A stretch of DNA of 64,000 bases. It comes from Spongospora subterranea (taxonomy: Eukaryota; Endomyxa; Phytomyxea; Plasmodiophorida; Plasmodiophoridae). Made by a program: the position numbers and the translations under genes. Below are positions 15,001-27,353 of this stretch, piece after piece (within the stretch, counting starts at the first letter, position 1; the number at the start of each line of letters is the position of its first letter). The notes under the pieces were generated by a model. It did no database searches. It was not told the origin of the DNA and saw only the letters and a program-made list of their open reading frames with translations. The DNA lies in NCBI GenBank assembly GCA_900404475.1, contig OUQQ01000011.1, positions 25,718 through 89,717 of the forward strand, given 5' to 3'.

Positions 15001-18000
15001 TACTAATGGTAACTGGATAAAGACCGGGAGCATTTTGGAAAGGAGCTACGCATGTTAAGTTGGTTGACCAAATCGTGTCCGGTATCACGATAGAATGTCC
15101 AAAGCGACAACGCGATGTCGAAGATTTAAAACCATTTCCATAGACTGTGATTCGCAAACCAGCAGTCCCAAATTCCGGAATCAAAGTGGAAATGTTTACA
15201 GGGTAAGTGAACCTAAACAGAGATTTGTCGCCATCGAAAATCTTTCGGCAATCTATCAACTTCTATAGATGTAACAAAATTTTTGAAATTACCTGACCGT
15301 CACTAGAGATCGTAACATTCACATAGCCTGGATGAGGAACCTTAGGAGTTCGGCATGAGACAACGGTGGAGTTGAGAAAATTTGCGCCCACAACCAAGGA
15401 AGTTGTATGGGACACGAACAAACACGAAAGCGTTGACACATTATGAAACGAAGTCCCTGACACAGTAATGTAGGCACCACCTATATGGCGAGAAATTAGA
15501 ACATGCAACCAGGATAGCGTAACCAAGAGACCTCTGATAGAGCCATGATCAATAGATAAGGCTGATATTGTTGAAGGATTATAAACCTGGAAGGGTACAT
15601 TTGTCGTTTGATAAAGTCCAATATACCCATTCGAAAATCTAAAATTGAATGTAGCGTTGCTGAAGTGAACAGGGACAGTACATCGAACAACACCAGAGGA
15701 CTCATACCTATGTGCGAACAAAAATCACTGTCAAAGAGAGGGACCAATGCGTTAATACGTTGCTGCCGAAGAGATGCCTGGCGCGAAACCACATTGTAAA
15801 AGCGGGGTGTCCCTGAATCCCCTTCCTGATATAGTAATAGTGGTACCACCAGTAACGGGGGCGCACGACGGATTAACACTGGACACAACTGCATCTGTAA
15901 ATGCTTGAACCTAAACGAGAAATGTTTTCAAACCCGCAGCAGAGAGCCAGGGCCTCATACCTGTTGACTGTTATGCGTTGTCCAGTATCTCAGATTCGTC
16001 AACTCTAAGGCGTATGTTCCATCAGCCTATTAAGCGATCAGTAGAAACCGGAAGACGTCCAGGCAGAATACGGGAGGGATTGGAGAAACGCAACGTGCTT
16101 CGCCGCTCGAAATAATGGTTGCATTGGTTAAATATCCACCAGAAAGCTTGCAATAAATCGGAGTCCGAGATGACGTGACAAAGTTGGTCCCAGTCAAGGT
16201 CAGGTTGACGCCACCAGTGAGTGGAAACACGTTAGGTTCAATATTACTAATTAGAGCAGCAGCAAGATAATCATACTGAGCACCTGAATACGCTTTTCGT
16301 AAAAAAAGTATGCATTGTAGAAGGGATTTTACCAGAAGAAGAATACTGATTGCTATTGATGGTCACTTCAACAGCAACCGAACCTGCAGTAGATGAAGGG
16401 GCAATGCATATAATTTTGGACGAGTTCCAGAATGTTGCAGCCACGGGTGAGAGTTGATTACCAAAGATGCATCGAAGTAACGACCCGCTCTGAAAGAAAT
16501 TGCGTCCAAAAACAGTTACTACAGCCCCGCCTTCTACAGGCCCTTCCCGAGGATGAATCTGAGTGACCGCGATGTTTGGGTAGTAATCAAACCTTGCCGT
16601 TTGGTTTGAATAATCGACACCGTTATTAGTTACAGCAACGTGGGCATAACCTGGCGACAATTTAGGTGGAACTCTGCAATTAATTGCTGTTGAAGAAAGA
16701 TATGTCGCCGGAGTCGGCCACGTTGCATTGAACCATAAACAGGAAAGACTAGGATTATCAATAAACCCAGATCCAGTAATCGTAACGATCATGCCACCAC
16801 GAACTTCCCCAAAAGAGGGAGAGACGGAAAGCACCGTTGACACTTCGCGATAAAAAAACTGGACCGCATTACTTGTGAGATTTGTACCGGAAAGATAAAC
16901 TCTCGCCGAACTATTCATTGAGCCAGCTGGTGAAACACATAAAGCGGTTGTTGATGACTTCACCGTAGCTAAAGTGTTCAACCCGGATGACCAGATGCAT
17001 CGAAATCCTTTTTGAAAATTCGATCCGTGCAACGTGATCGGCGTTCCACCTAGTGCACCACCGAACGCTGGGTCAACAAAGAAAAGGACTGCTTCTTGGC
17101 CCACGCTGAGATACAAATCGAACTGTTGGGTCCGCACCAATTTTCCAGCAAATTGGTACGGTCCATAACCTTCAAGCTTCCAGTTGATGATGTCGATTCC
17201 AGAAAAATATGGTACTCTGGAGTACACCACTTCCTTGATTGCCACATTGATATCAGAAACATTTCCACTGTAATTAGCAATGGTTGATGTGCTGTTGGGA
17301 AGCCGGTTGAGACCGTTGACCGTTTTCAAAGAGATTTGTCCCAAGTCAGCGCTTATGGAACATGTGATCATTTCCGCTCCCATCTTGGAAGCGTTCAGTA
17401 TTGCGTTAGAGAGAAACGACACGTTCATCGTCGGATACGCTTGTAAAGAAATATCATCGTAGACGTTGATAACGTCAACAACAAGTCCTGCAGACACTGA
17501 ACTGTTTACCCCATCTGACACCCGATAATTAAACTCATCCTCGCCAGCAACTGAAGATGAAAATATGACTCGTCTATCGGAATCAGTTAGGGTAGTGTTA
17601 GGTGACGAAATAATGCTTCCGCGCTGCCAGTTGACAGCAAACTGATACAGCACACCGTTTGTCGGTAATGACAAAATTTCAACAGCAGTCAATGAACCTG
17701 TTCCATTCAAGACGATGATAACGTCCTGATTTCGATTTGTCACAACTCTAGTTCCGAATCCGCAAGTCGAGGGCACCCAACGCAAAGCTCCGGTAAAGGT
17801 TCCATCGTTGAAATTTCCAGATGAATCAGTGGCATCCATGCCATCAAAGTTCCATCTCAGAATAAGGTCGTCTGGAACCTGAGGGTCTGGGTATTTCATG
17901 GCAGTAACGATTTCTGACTCAGAAATTGCTCGCTCGTAGATCCGGAACTCGTCAATGGCGCCTGAAAAATTAAACAACCCAATGGCGGATGTTCCGACAT

Positions 18001-18561
18001 AGAGAGGGAGTCCTGACGAAGCTGCGTTGTAGTAGGATGATGGAGATATCTACACACAAACATCAGTACATTGATTATATCTGAAAAATATGCCTACTGA
18101 GCCTGTTGAAATTCCATTTTCATAGAGTACGAGCACTAAAAGGTTAACAGTGACTGCTACGTGCGTCCAATTAGATGCGCTGCCATTAAACAACAGTGAT
18201 TCGTCGAAACCAGCTGCAAAAACACATGATTAAAGCCCGAGTACATTCAAACTGCTTTCTCACATTTCGGAAATCGGATGCGAACTGATCTTCCAACAAT
18301 GATGTCGATGCGCCATTCTCCTGGCTTTTCCGCCAATGTCATATTACCGGTTGAATTTGGACGCACCCAGGCGGCAACAGTAAATTCTGATAGGCCAGCG
18401 ACTTCCATGCAAGGGTGAACAAAATCGTCATTGCGATTACATGCTTCTGGAGATATAACCCCATATGAACCGTCAAGGAATAAAGCATAGCCTGCGGTCC
18501 CTGCTACAGGGTCTGAATATGCTGCTCGCCAGAGTACGGTGAAAATCGCAATGAAAATCAT
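1..18561 (-). CDS. Giant secreted LamG plus multi-IPT/TIG repeat surface protein (3' end outside window)
   Basis: The gene starts at an ATG at 18561 with a hydrophobic signal peptide (MIFIAIFTVLWRAAYS). A concanavalin A/LamG-like domain follows over roughly 17.9-18.55 kb, showing LDGSYG, FTVAAWV and a GAIDEFRIYERAIS motif. After a linker come dozens of IPT/TIG Ig-like repeats of about 80-90 residues, recognisable by the recurring pattern P..G....V.I.G..F......C.FG......S...L.C..P. About 15 or more exons are visible. One uninterrupted exon (7579 down to 716) encodes nearly 2,290 residues, about 25 repeats. NxS/T sequons are frequent, as expected for an extracellular protein. The frame stays open to base 1, so the C-terminus and any membrane anchor or GPI signal are not visible. 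TIG folds are known from fibrocystin-L, plexins and Met receptors, and from large protist adhesins. Adhesion or cell recognition is inferred. Length inside the window is probably over 5,500 residues. Confidence 0.88.
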
Positions 18562-19376
18562 CGAACTAAAAAGATGACTCCGATCTTATGCTAAACTGAG
18601 GGCTAAACTCGACGCGGCTGAACCAAGAGATTGTCTTGATAGCCATTAGCTCCAAATGATGCTAAAGTTGCGCGCCATCATCACCCTTTTCCTTATTTGG
18701 GTTTGTTCTCTCGGAATTTTCGGGGGCCAACGTTACAACCTAGATTTGCTGTGAGTGAGGGGCCGCCCACCAGCAGTTCATCACACAATCCATATACTCC
18801 AGCCGGAACCCCGAACTGGGGTCTTTGGTGTTAGCCTAGCCGCCGAGTTTGCGGAAGTCAGCTGTTTACGAGAACAACAATTGGTGCCTTGGCAGCGTAC
18901 CACCATATATGGAGCCGTCCGTTTCAACTGATGGCCTGGGCTGTGCCAATCCATCCATCACACTCAAACGAAAACATCCAAACGGAAAAGGCACTGACTT
19001 GGTCGTAAATGAAATTTCCGATTTACCTCTGATCACTGAGGAGAACTTGAGCAAGATCGTTTCCCCGCAATCACACATATATTCTTCGCGAAATTCAGAG
19101 TAGATGATGTGTCTCATGGCGCAGAGGACGATTTATTACAGAAAATTTTGACGTTGCGACATCTATGCTGCGTGAAGGGTACGTTGACATCAATTTTTCT
19201 GCTGCTGGCGGTAATAATAATATTGTGTTGTTTGCGACCAACAGCTTCTAGTTTCCAATACAGACTTTCTAATGTTCTGTCAATTGCGTTCCACTCCCTC
19301 GAGAATGCTGGAGGGCCTGTCAAAAACCAAACGTGGGACACATATCCGTTTTTCCATTCAGATCTGATGGGATAAT
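18562..19376 (+). other. Spacer with weak small-ORF candidates
   Basis: This is the intergenic stretch between the divergently placed giant TIG gene and XPO1. On the plus strand, a short ORF from 18657 begins with a hydrophobic signal-like segment and meets a GTGAGT donor-like sequence. A second ORF (18849-19103) is polar. A third (19109-19375) carries one convincing membrane span (LTSIFLLLAVIIILCCL). They could be exons of one small membrane protein, but I could not find splice junctions that join the frames, and I recognise no family. Treat this as unproven coding potential. Confidence 0.2.
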
Positions 19377-19560
19377 TCTGTTTTCGTCGTCAGAAAATGA
19401 TAGAAACTGCTGTTTTCGTCGTCAGAAATTGTTAGGCATTGCTGTTTTCGTCGTCAGAAATTGATAGAAATTGCTGTTTTCGTCGTCAGAAATTGATAGA
19501 AACTGCTGTTTTCGTCGTCAGAAATTGATAGAAATTGCTGTTTTCGTTGTGTCGATGAAA
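19377..19560. repeat. 32-bp tandem repeat, five full copies plus one partial
   Basis: Copies begin at 19377, 19409, 19441, 19473, 19505 and 19537, exactly 32 bp apart. Each has the core TTTTCGTCGTCAGAAA followed by TTGATAGAAACT or a close variant. The last copy decays after TTTTCGTTGT. The array ends about 135 bp upstream of the XPO1 start codon, so it lies in the likely promoter or 5' UTR. Whether it has a regulatory role is not visible from sequence. Confidence 0.9.
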
Positions 19561-19693
19561 TGTGCGCACGGAGTTTAATTGGCACTATTGGCATATTGGG
19601 CCAAATGCTTCATGGGTGCGCCTTTTGGTCCTGTGTCATTTAATAGGTCTTTAACCGCCGATTACCTCGCATTAGGTACAAAGTACACGAAAT

Positions 19694-22600
19694 ATGGAAC
19701 GTTTGCTGGATTTTTCGTCGGAGCTAGACATCCAGCTACTAGACCAAGCTGTTAGCGAGTTTTTTAGCGGGCGATCGTCACCCGCCGTCCAAGAACTTCT
19801 GGTTAAATTTCAAGATCATCCGGATTCATGGCTCAGGGTCGACACTATTCTGGAGAGATCACAAAGCAGCAATACCAAGATTTTAGCGTTGAATATTCTG
19901 GGTATGATTGGTCTTTGGTGCGACATTTCACTCTTTTCCTCAATTTTGTTTTATAGAAAATGCAGTGAAATCGCGGTGGAAAGTGTTACCTATCGAACAC
20001 AGAGAAGGCATAAAAAAATATATTGTCGACCAGATCATAAAAATGTCTGTTGGCTTAATCTTGTTTTGAAGGTGTTGTTACTGATTTATTGTTGTGGGTT
20101 TAGCTCTTCCAGCGGTGAAAGTCTGAAGGCCCAATCCGTTTTTGTTAGGAAGTTGAACTTGATCCTAGTTCAAGTCGTCAAAAGGGAATGGCCACATAAT
20201 TGGCCGACATTCATCCCTGATCTCGTGAATTCATCTAAACAGAGTGAATCATTGTGCTCGAATAATATGGAAATTCTCAGGCTGCTTAGTGAAGAGGTAG
20301 CGAGATGCACTGGTCATTCTCCATGAACGTACTAACCGCCTTCACTTGATGTCAGATTTTCGATTCGTCAAAAGACAAAATGACTCAAGCAGATAGGAAA
20401 CAAGTTCAGGTACATGCTAGTTGCAATGTTAAAAAAATTGCTTAAATTTGGATCAGGTCAATTTGAATGCGGAGTTTGGGTTAATATTCCAACTTTGCCA
20501 GTATGTCCTAAGCGTCTCTCAAGATCCAGGTCTACTCAATACTTCATTGACGACTTTGCAACGATTTCTATCGTGGATACCGATCGGATTCATATTCGAA
20601 ACCAATTTGCTTGAATTGCTTGCTGTCAAGGTTTCACTTACGCCGTCATTTGAGGGATGCATCTGAATTTTTTTCTATAGCTGCTGCGTGAACCTGTTTT
20701 TCAAAATAAGGCTCTCTGGTGCCTTACTGATATAGGCAGCCTTCAAGGACAGGAACTTCAACAATTTGGACCACAATTTATTCAGATGTTTGCCGCTGTT
20801 GTTCAGCACCTGTGCGCAATCCTACCTCCAGATATGAATATCGCCGAAGTCTACGCAACTGCCAACTCGCGTACCCAAGCGTTTTTCAGGTATAGAATGT
20901 TTTACTAAACTGTTCTGTCCACATCGATCTAAAAGGGAAAAAGGCATTTGGCGAACTTCTTGACCGGGTTTATGTCTTGCCACCTTGCGTTAGTGGAAAA
21001 TGGTCCTCCTGAAGCGGTTGAACTCATAGGTAAACATTCATTGATTTGTTGTTGATAATTGACTTGCTGTAGTACCCGCCCTTCAAATTCTGGTTCGACT
21101 CTCCCAAATTAATGACTCAATTATTTTCAAAATTTGCTTGGAGTTCTGGGTGAAATTTGTTTCCGAGCTATATCTTTCGCGACCTCCTTTAGCCCAAAGT
21201 CCTGATTCGAGTGCCTTGTTCATGCTTGGTAAATTTTCACTCCGAACTTTAGAAAAAAGGTGTTTGATTTGCGAATCAGGTCGTCTCGGTGGTAATCAAA
21301 TGCCAATGCAGAACCCGAAATTGCAAAGATACTCTCCTACTCTGTCTCAATTAAGAAATGTTCTGATCTGTAAAATGGCCAAGCCTGAAGGTAATTTTCT
21401 TACTTCACTGGTTTTTATTGGCTCAACTTTCTCTTAGAGGTTCTCATCGTTGAAAACGAGCATGGCGAAATCGTTAAAGAAACTTTGAAGGATACTGATG
21501 CGATCCAGCTTTACATGAGCATGAGGCATTGCTTAGTTTATCTTACGCATTTGGATCCAGAAGACACTCAGGTTAAGAAATCGGTTCATCAATTTTGGAA
21601 GTATTCCCTGACCTATTGCGGTCAGATGACAATGTTAAGTAAATTGAACCGACAAATTGACGGCAGTGAATGGAGTTGGAGAAATCTGAATACACTGTGC
21701 TGGGCCATTGGATCCATCAGCGGCGCTATGTCAGAAGACATGGAGAAGGATTTCTTAGTCAGCGTAATTAAGGATCTGCTCGGGCTCTGCGAGCTGAAGC
21801 GTGGCAAAGAACATAAGGCTGTAAATATGCCACTAGATTATCTGCGAATGCATCACATTTTTAACGTGAATTCCTATAGGTTATTGCCAGCAATATTATG
21901 TATGTCGTCGGCCAGTACCCAAGGTTTCTTCGTCAACATTGGCGCTTCCTGAAAACAGTCGTCAAGAAATTATTCGAATTCATGCATGAATCGTACCCTG
22001 GCGTTCAAGACATGGTACTCTTGTCTTGATGAGATGATTTTCAGATCTAAGAAGTTTTCTAATTAGGCCTGTGATACGTTTTTAAAAATCGCCAAAAGGT
22101 GTCGGAAAAAATTCGTCGTCATGCAAAGGTCCGAAGCAGTGGTATTCATTGAGGAAGTTCTCCAGGTAATTCGTTGCGCTATTCGATTATGGTTTGGACT
22201 TATTCTTCTTCAGGAGCTCCCAGAAATCATCAAGGATCTGGCACCAGCTCAAATTCAATGTTTCTACGAGGCTGTCGGCTTTGTGATCGGGGCCGAGTCC
22301 GACCCTGAAACTAGACAGCGTTTGGTTTTCATTTTGATGACTCTTCCAAACCAGTCGTGGACAGCAATTGTTGTTCAGGTATCAATTTCAGATATAGATC
22401 CTTCATCGTTTTGACAGTTATTATTAGGCTAATCAGTCGCTAGATTCACTGTGGGATTCCAAAACGGTTGCAAGCATTAAGACGATATTGCGTACCAATG
22501 CGTGTGTTGCACATTCATTAGGACCTGGTATCTTTTATCGGTGCCAACTTGATATCCCTCTCAATTGTTGTATTCAGGATATATGGTCCAATTCGGTAGA

Positions 22601-23989
22601 ATATATCTCGAAATGCTGAATATTTATCGGGCGTATAGCGAGTTCATATCAGCTGCGGTCACCAAGAACCCACTTGACATTCATTCCGCTCTCATCAGGC
22701 AGATGCGAGCAGTCAAGTCCGAGGTTCTTAAGTTGATCGAGGCTTTTGTCGAAACATCACAGGTATGATGCTGAGGCTCTCTCGCCGTCTCAATGTATTT
22801 GACCTTTCGCTTCTAGGCATCGGATTTCGATGCAATCGTTGCTAATTTCCTTCCTCCTCTGCTGGATCCCGTCTTGGATGACTATAGCAGAGCTGTCCCT
22901 GATGCCCGTGATTATGCTGTTTTATCGTTGTTCGCGATGATTGTTGAAAAGCTAGGACACAAAATCACCGAAGCGGTATCTATATATATCCCATCGATCG
23001 CGAATTTCGGACATAAACTTATTAATAGGTACCTCGTATCCTCGATTCGGTCTTCCAGCCGACAATCAATATGATTACTGGCAATTTCGAAGATTATCCT
23101 GATCATAGAATTCACTTTTTCTCTTTACTGCGAGCGGTCAATTTAACATGTTTCCCTGCGTTTTTTATGATTTCTGCGGAAAAATTCCAACTTGTTATGA
23201 ATTCCATATCCTGGTCGTTCAAACATCTTGGTAATTATTATATCACTTTGCATTGTGATACTCTTGTTTCTAATGAGGTTCTGTCAGAACGAAATATTGC
23301 CGAGACAGGGCTGAATCTTTTGTCAGAGCTGCTGAATAATGTGGATAAATCCGAATTGGCCAACGACTTCTATTGTGCATATATGCTGACGATTTTGCAA
23401 GATATTTTCGCTGTGCTTACTGACACTTTCCACAAGCCTGGGTTCAAACTTCATGCTCAGGTTCGATTCGCGTTGCTCCGTCTTAACCCGATTAATTTGC
23501 CTTCCGCAGATATTGTCAAAACTATTCGGTGTCGTCCAGAGTGGTCGTATAACTGTTCCTCTTTGGAATCATCAAGCGCAGGATGGCCTACAATTTTCCA
23601 ATAATCAGCAGTTTATTGCACGGTTCGTGGAGAATTTACTGGGGAATGCGTTTCCCCAGGTCACGGCTAAACAGATCAGCTCATTTGTTCAAGGACTGTT
23701 TGAACTGCAGCTCGACCTAATCGGCTTCAAATCTCACATACGCGACTTCCTCGTCCAGTTGAAAGAGTTTTCATCAGGTTTGTGTTTTGCAATCGTCACG
23801 TAAGTTCTTGGATCTGGAGATTGACTATCGTTTTTAGCGGACAATGCGGACCTCTTTTTGGAAGAACAAGAACAAGCAAGGCTGGCGAACAAGGCACGGG
23901 ACGACGCCATCAAATCAATTCCAGGAATGGACTACGTTCCTCCATCCATGAATGCGGTCAACATTGTCGAAACGCGCTCAATGGATTGA
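19694..23989 (+). CDS. XPO1: Exportin-1 (CRM1), nuclear export receptor
   Basis: This karyopherin-beta family HEAT-repeat protein binds leucine-rich nuclear export signals with RanGTP and carries proteins and RNPs out of the nucleus. The translated exons follow human CRM1 from end to end. The N-terminus has [14 protein letters not shown] and [13 protein letters not shown]; next come [21 protein letters not shown]-type text, the hallmark [20 protein letters not shown], and [15 protein letters not shown]. Later exons match the [27 protein letters not shown] and [11 protein letters not shown] regions, and the protein ends at a TGA at 23987-23989. At least a dozen short introns interrupt it. The first is 19902-19956 (55 nt), and another near 21.82-21.88 kb restores the [18 protein letters not shown] stretch. 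The reactive cysteine of the NES groove (LLGLC, codon at 21788-21790) is present. The gene is convergent with mevalonate kinase. Confidence 0.96.
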
Positions 23990-24163
23990 TTCTCTCACGA
24001 TTTGGCAACGACTGCACCATAACTCTAGAATCTCTATTTGTTTTGATCCAGCGGTTTTGTTCATTCCACATTATTATCTCATTGAAAATAAACACGGTTG
24101 TATTACATGAGATGCTTCCCTAATTTCAATCTATATTCGGGTTTCCAAGCAGTAAAGTTATCC

Positions 24164-25315
24164 CTACAATAGTTTATTGCCTATCTGCGTCTTCATTCCG
24201 TTGACGTTGAATAAGGTCTCAAACCCATCATAGCCCGATTTAGTAATTTCTTGCAGAAAATCTCCGGTATCTGAACCGAGCGGGACAAGGCAGATCACAC
24301 ACCCGCCTCCTCCGGCTCCCGTCAGTTTCGCAGGAAATCCGTGTTTTTCCGCTATTCCCACCACATCATCAATTGCAGAATGTCCAACGCCGAGGTCGCA
24401 TAACAGCTTATGGTTCGCTCGGATCAGCTTCCCACAGATCGTTGCTCCATTAGGATCTTTCAAACGCGTCGTTGCCTTTCGAACAATGTCGTCGATTTCC
24501 GAGAATATTGCCAAGGCCGTTTGTGTTGAAGATTTCAGAAAACTATCTACGCCAGCAATTAAGCGTTTTGTCGATCTGGATATTCTAGTGTTCACGACTA
24601 GTAAACGTTGGGAAGACGGGGCGGGGACTTGCTCTGGATCAGCACCTTTTTGATAACGAGCGGCGCCCCCATGAACCACGACGAAATTATCGATTCCGCT
24701 AGGAGACCCGTGAATAATCCGTTCAGCTTCATACGCCCATCGGTTAACCAGCTGTCGACTCCCTAGTTGTAAATCCTTGATCTGGCCTGAAACAGCCAGC
24801 AGTGCACTTGCGACGGCGGCGGAGAAGGAAGCCGACGACCCCAGACCAGCACCGATGGGAATCTCAGAACTGACGATCATCGAAATCGGCGATAATTTTG
24901 AAACCGGATCCGGTTTTCGACTACAGATTCCAACAAACAGAAACACAATTACGCGAACAGAATTATCCACGATATCCTGAGGAATCGCATCGCATCTGGC
25001 GGTAGTATCATGTTCAATATCGGCCATGGATATGGCGCGATCAACCTCGTCCATAACGTTACGCTGACCACTTATCACGTTGCACGCCGAGTCGATCAGT
25101 TGGCAACGCGCAGTGCAGTCCATGATGGCCGAGTAAGGGATTCGGACCAGGCGATGAAGAAGGCGGATCTCGAAATGGGTGGCGACCTCGGGCTGGAGAT
25201 CGACGTCGACGTTGGTCCACCTGTCAATGGCGATGGCGATGGCAGGCGTCCCATGGACAACGCTATGCTCGCCGTGTAGTATGATCTTTCCCGGGACGCT
25301 GGCTCGGACGTGCAT
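24164..25315 (-). CDS. MVK: Mevalonate kinase
   Basis: This cytosolic or peroxisomal GHMP-family kinase phosphorylates mevalonate to 5-phosphomevalonate, the step after HMG-CoA reductase on the route to sterols and isoprenoids. It is a single open frame of about 383 residues, the usual length for the family. I chose the ATG at 25315 because MHVRASVPGKIILHGEHSVVHG gives the correct N-terminal motif directly after it; the frame is open upstream but has no better ATG. The central ATP-binding GHMP motif is IPIGAGLGSSASFSAAVA, and the C-terminal glycine-rich motif is KLTGAGGGGCV. The conserved region near WAYEAERIIHGSPSGIDN supplies the catalytic and substrate-binding residues. No intron is needed, unlike its neighbours. 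About 175 bp separates its stop from the XPO1 stop. Confidence 0.95.
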   Translation of the reverse strand: MHVRASVPGKIILHGEHSVVHGTPAIAIAIDRWTNVDVDLQPEVATHFEIRLLHRLVRIPYSAIMDCTARCQLIDSACNVISGQRNVMDEVDRAISMADIEHDTTARCDAIPQDIVDNSVRVIVFLFVGICSRKPDPVSKLSPISMIVSSEIPIGAGLGSSASFSAAVASALLAVSGQIKDLQLGSRQLVNRWAYEAERIIHGSPSGIDNFVVVHGGAARYQKGADPEQVPAPSSQRLLVVNTRISRSTKRLIAGVDSFLKSSTQTALAIFSEIDDIVRKATTRLKDPNGATICGKLIRANHKLLCDLGVGHSAIDDVVGIAEKHGFPAKLTGAGGGGCVICLVPLGSDTGDFLQEITKSGYDGFETLFNVNGMKTQIGNKLL

Positions 25316-25324
25316 CGCTGGCAA

Positions 25325-27019
25325 TGGCCAACGCCCGATGGCACGAGAGCCAATCTGACAACCTCACCACGCATTCCTTGATTCACTCAGATGGGTTTGA
25401 CTCCCAAATATCGCCACCGGAAATTTTTGAACATCTCAATAATTTGTCAATAATCCTATGTTGATTGTTTTTCAAAGGAGTTGGTATTTTGAAATGAATA
25501 TTGTTTCTGGCCCCGGTAGTTGGCGGTCATTTCTGGTATTCATCAAGATGAGCAACGACGCAGCAGCGACATCTGCAAAATTCGGGATAAGGACCTCCCT
25601 CGATCGTATTGAACGATAGCACCCTGGCAGTCGCTGCTGACGGTTTAGCGTCCCAATGCAATGTCGATCTCTATTGTTTCGCGTTTGGGGGAGGTCGGCA
25701 TTGCATCCGAGACATTTGATCGAAGAACCGTCAGCGATAGATGCCAGTTTGTTACCTTCCAATTCCAATACGATGAAGGGCCAGTTGCTCTTCCCGATTT
25801 GACGACTTTCTGCTAAACGGATTAGCGTCGCCGACCCTGGGGAGACCGCCTTACATAGGCGGAAATCAGAACAGGCCAAAGTTAGACAGTGGGGATGGGT
25901 CATTGATTACGAAATTAGTTCAACGGTCGCTCCAAAAAACAGTCGCAAGTTCCACTGCAATCTGCTCCAGCTGCCCATGTTCTTGTCAACATTGACCATC
26001 AACCAGCCCGTCGCGCCATTGTCTGCCCCGGAGTGAATTGCGTCGACACCGACCAGGTGCAATTGAATCAATTGTACGGGTATTGAGCGATGATTGAAAA
26101 AATTGGTAATCAAGGACTGTCGGAATTTCGAACCTGGACCAAAAAAGCATTACCAACTGGAACAATTGGGATAGTACGTTGCAACTGTTTGGGTTTGAAA
26201 CCTGGCTGGACACCACAAAATTAACATCATACAGTATTCAATGGTTTGGTGTTCGTAGAATCGTCGGTCGACAGGATTAAAGCCAGATACAAGTCGCCCT
26301 GTGTGATGAGAACAATATCCCCCGATCAACAACGAGCATTCGGGGGTTTTAGTGATTTCAACCAGGTTGGCGAAATTACAGGGACGGTATTTTCGATAAC
26401 TCAATCTGAACAGTCACTTACCTCTCTTTACACAGAGGAGATTGCAGAACGGAATCACCAAGCGCCGTAGTGCAATCCTTCGGAAAAAGGACGGCCCCTG
26501 ACGAACAAAGGGGCCGAGCTGGCAGGATCGGAGTCAGAGTGGAGCTAGATCCATCCGGCGGCAACCTGTTCCAGATTACCGGTTCGCTGTCGATGAATTC
26601 TTGGTTATTTATCCATACAAGATTCATGCGAGAGAAACCTCGGGAAGGTACAACCTCATTCCTGTCGTTGAATCCTGCTCCGATGCTTTTCACAGGTTTG
26701 GAAGTTACTGGATCATCGATTCAACGCACAATACGACAGCATATGGATTCAACCCGATCGCTATAATCGTGAGTTGATAAAGCGACCAATAACGGTTATC
26801 CGACATGTTACTGCGTCTCGTCCAAAGAGAATCGCCAACGCTATGAATGTATTGCGCCACATGGCGTACACGAAACTCGGTCATGGTGAGGTTAAAAGCC
26901 AGTGTGCTAGAACAGATTAGAGCCCGTTTGGATGCCACGGATCCGGGATTTTGCAAAATTCGTTCTTCGCAAGATTCTGGTAATTCATTTTTTGCTCGTT
27001 CATGTCATTTTGAGCCATT
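25325..27019 (-). other. Gene-poor stretch with unassigned minus-strand ORFs
   Basis: Several moderate ORFs lie on the minus strand: 25472-25903, 25907-26113, 26150-26404, 26418-26693 and 26705-26956. The 25472-25903 frame (about 140 residues) is the longest and contains a CLGC pair. The 25907-26113 frame holds a GVDAIHSGADNGATGW segment. Together they might be exons of one unrecognised gene or remnants of a mobile element. I cannot tie them to a family or join them by convincing splice sites. The plus-strand frames here look like shadows. Confidence 0.2.
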
Positions 27020-27353
27020 ATGGAGCGACTGTTTGCCAGATATCAAGAAAGTTTTGCCGTTCCCCAGACGGTTCCCCCACACAACAATGACGCCATCGGA
27101 GAACCATCTCAGGGCCGTATGCGATGCAACTAAGAACCAGTTCCTAGTCGCGCAGCTGCAGGCCCAGGCTGATATGGGCAAGCGCGCCGGTAGAGGGTTC
27201 AAGAAAGAAGCCTGGGCGGCCGTAACGGTACCGTTCAACAAAGCAATTCAAATGCAGTCTACTTCCGGGGAAGATCAAGTCCCGTTTGGATGCTTTGAAG
27301 AAAGACTTCAAGGATTTCACATACTTGAAAACATTTCAGGTTTCGGGTGGGAT
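27020..27353 (+). pseudogene. Decayed Myb/SANT-like DNA-binding domain
   Basis: From an ATG at 27020 the translated pieces match the Myb/SANT-like domain family (the type found in fungal and plant transposon-associated and domesticated proteins). The helix-1/2 region reads NQFLVAQLQAQADMGKRAG followed by RGFKKEAW and FNKAI. The helix-3 region reads KSRLDALKKDFKDFTYLKTF, and the trailing signature SGFGWD lies at 27336-27353. These sit in three successive reading frames: the first and third pieces share a frame and the middle one is shifted. That is best explained by two indels, because no GT-AG intron of normal size fits. The first conserved tryptophan is a cysteine. An inverted duplicated exon begins immediately after SGFGWD. 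Domain identity is fairly sure; origin from a DNA transposon is inferred. Confidence 0.55.
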
